This document shows, in pieces, positions 14,866-14,898 of a DNA stretch of 14,898 nucleotides (the first letter of the stretch is position 1; the number at the start of each line of letters is the position of its first letter). The DNA is from Pseudomonadota bacterium (lineage in GTDB: Bacteria; Pseudomonadota; Gammaproteobacteria; Xanthomonadales; Rhodanobacteraceae): the NCBI GenBank assembly GCA_025351555.1, contig JANXVS010000366.1, forward strand, positions 1 through 14,898. The letters are read 5' to 3'. The position numbers and the translations under genes were made by a program. A model generated the notes under the pieces. The model saw only the letters and a program-made list of their open reading frames with translations, was not told the DNA's origin and ran no database searches.

Positions 14866-14898
14866 ATGAACGACAGTCAATTGAACACGGTGGCCGAT
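14866..14898 (+). CDS. Start of a probable IS transposase/integrase (C-terminus off window)
   Basis: This plus-strand frame is open to the right edge. From the ATG at 14866 it reads MNDSQLNTVAD, 11 codons. ATGs at 14845 and 14854 are in the same frame, and a TAG at 14827-14829 closes it upstream. The MNDSQL start resembles, from memory, the N-termini of some DDE integrase-type transposases in proteobacteria, but 11 residues are too few to be sure. The tandem repeats and hairpin just before it fit an insertion-sequence end. It diverges from the TPR array. It could instead be an unrelated gene or a chance ORF. Confidence 0.35.
   Translation, partial: MNDSQLNTVAD

Overview
The window is GC-rich bacterial DNA. 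Almost all of it is one minus-strand gene array, transcribed from right to left. It looks like a gammaproteobacterium of the Xanthomonadales type (Rhodanobacteraceae or Lysobacteraceae). That placement rests on the style of the membrane-anchored TolB-like/TPR proteins, the short DUF6090-like proteins and the palindromic repeats; it is inference, because no rRNA or housekeeping marker is present.

Layout in transcription order. At the right edge, 14766-14898, there is a tandem 21-bp repeat, a 31-bp near-perfect dyad, and the first codons of a plus-strand ORF that resembles a transposase or integrase start. This is probably the end of an insertion sequence. From 14676 down to 1441 run seven paralogous genes of 576 to 692 codons. 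Each encodes a short basic N-terminus, three predicted membrane helices, a variable linker, a TolB-amino-terminal-like (FlgO/COG5616-type) domain and a long TPR region. Six of these genes abut or overlap. The exception is a 115-bp gap at 5592-5706 that carries a dispersed REP-like repeat. After them come two (or more) small single-pass membrane proteins of DUF6090-like type, the last one running off the left edge. Most junctions are 4-bp ATGA overlaps, so the whole set is probably one translationally coupled operon.

How they may work together. The predicted topology (N-terminus in the cytoplasm, three helices) places the TolB-like and TPR parts in the periplasm. The window would then encode a family of periplasmic, inner-membrane-tethered protein-binding scaffolds plus small membrane partners. 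No catalytic motif is visible in any of them, and the biological role is unknown.

The most unusual observations are these. (1) The seven paralogues are mosaics: membrane anchors, TolB-like domains and linkers assort independently, with patches of exact DNA identity between distant members. (2) A 76-bp palindromic element lies in frame in the linker of two members (genes at 12853 and 5707), encoding a recognisable shared peptide in both.
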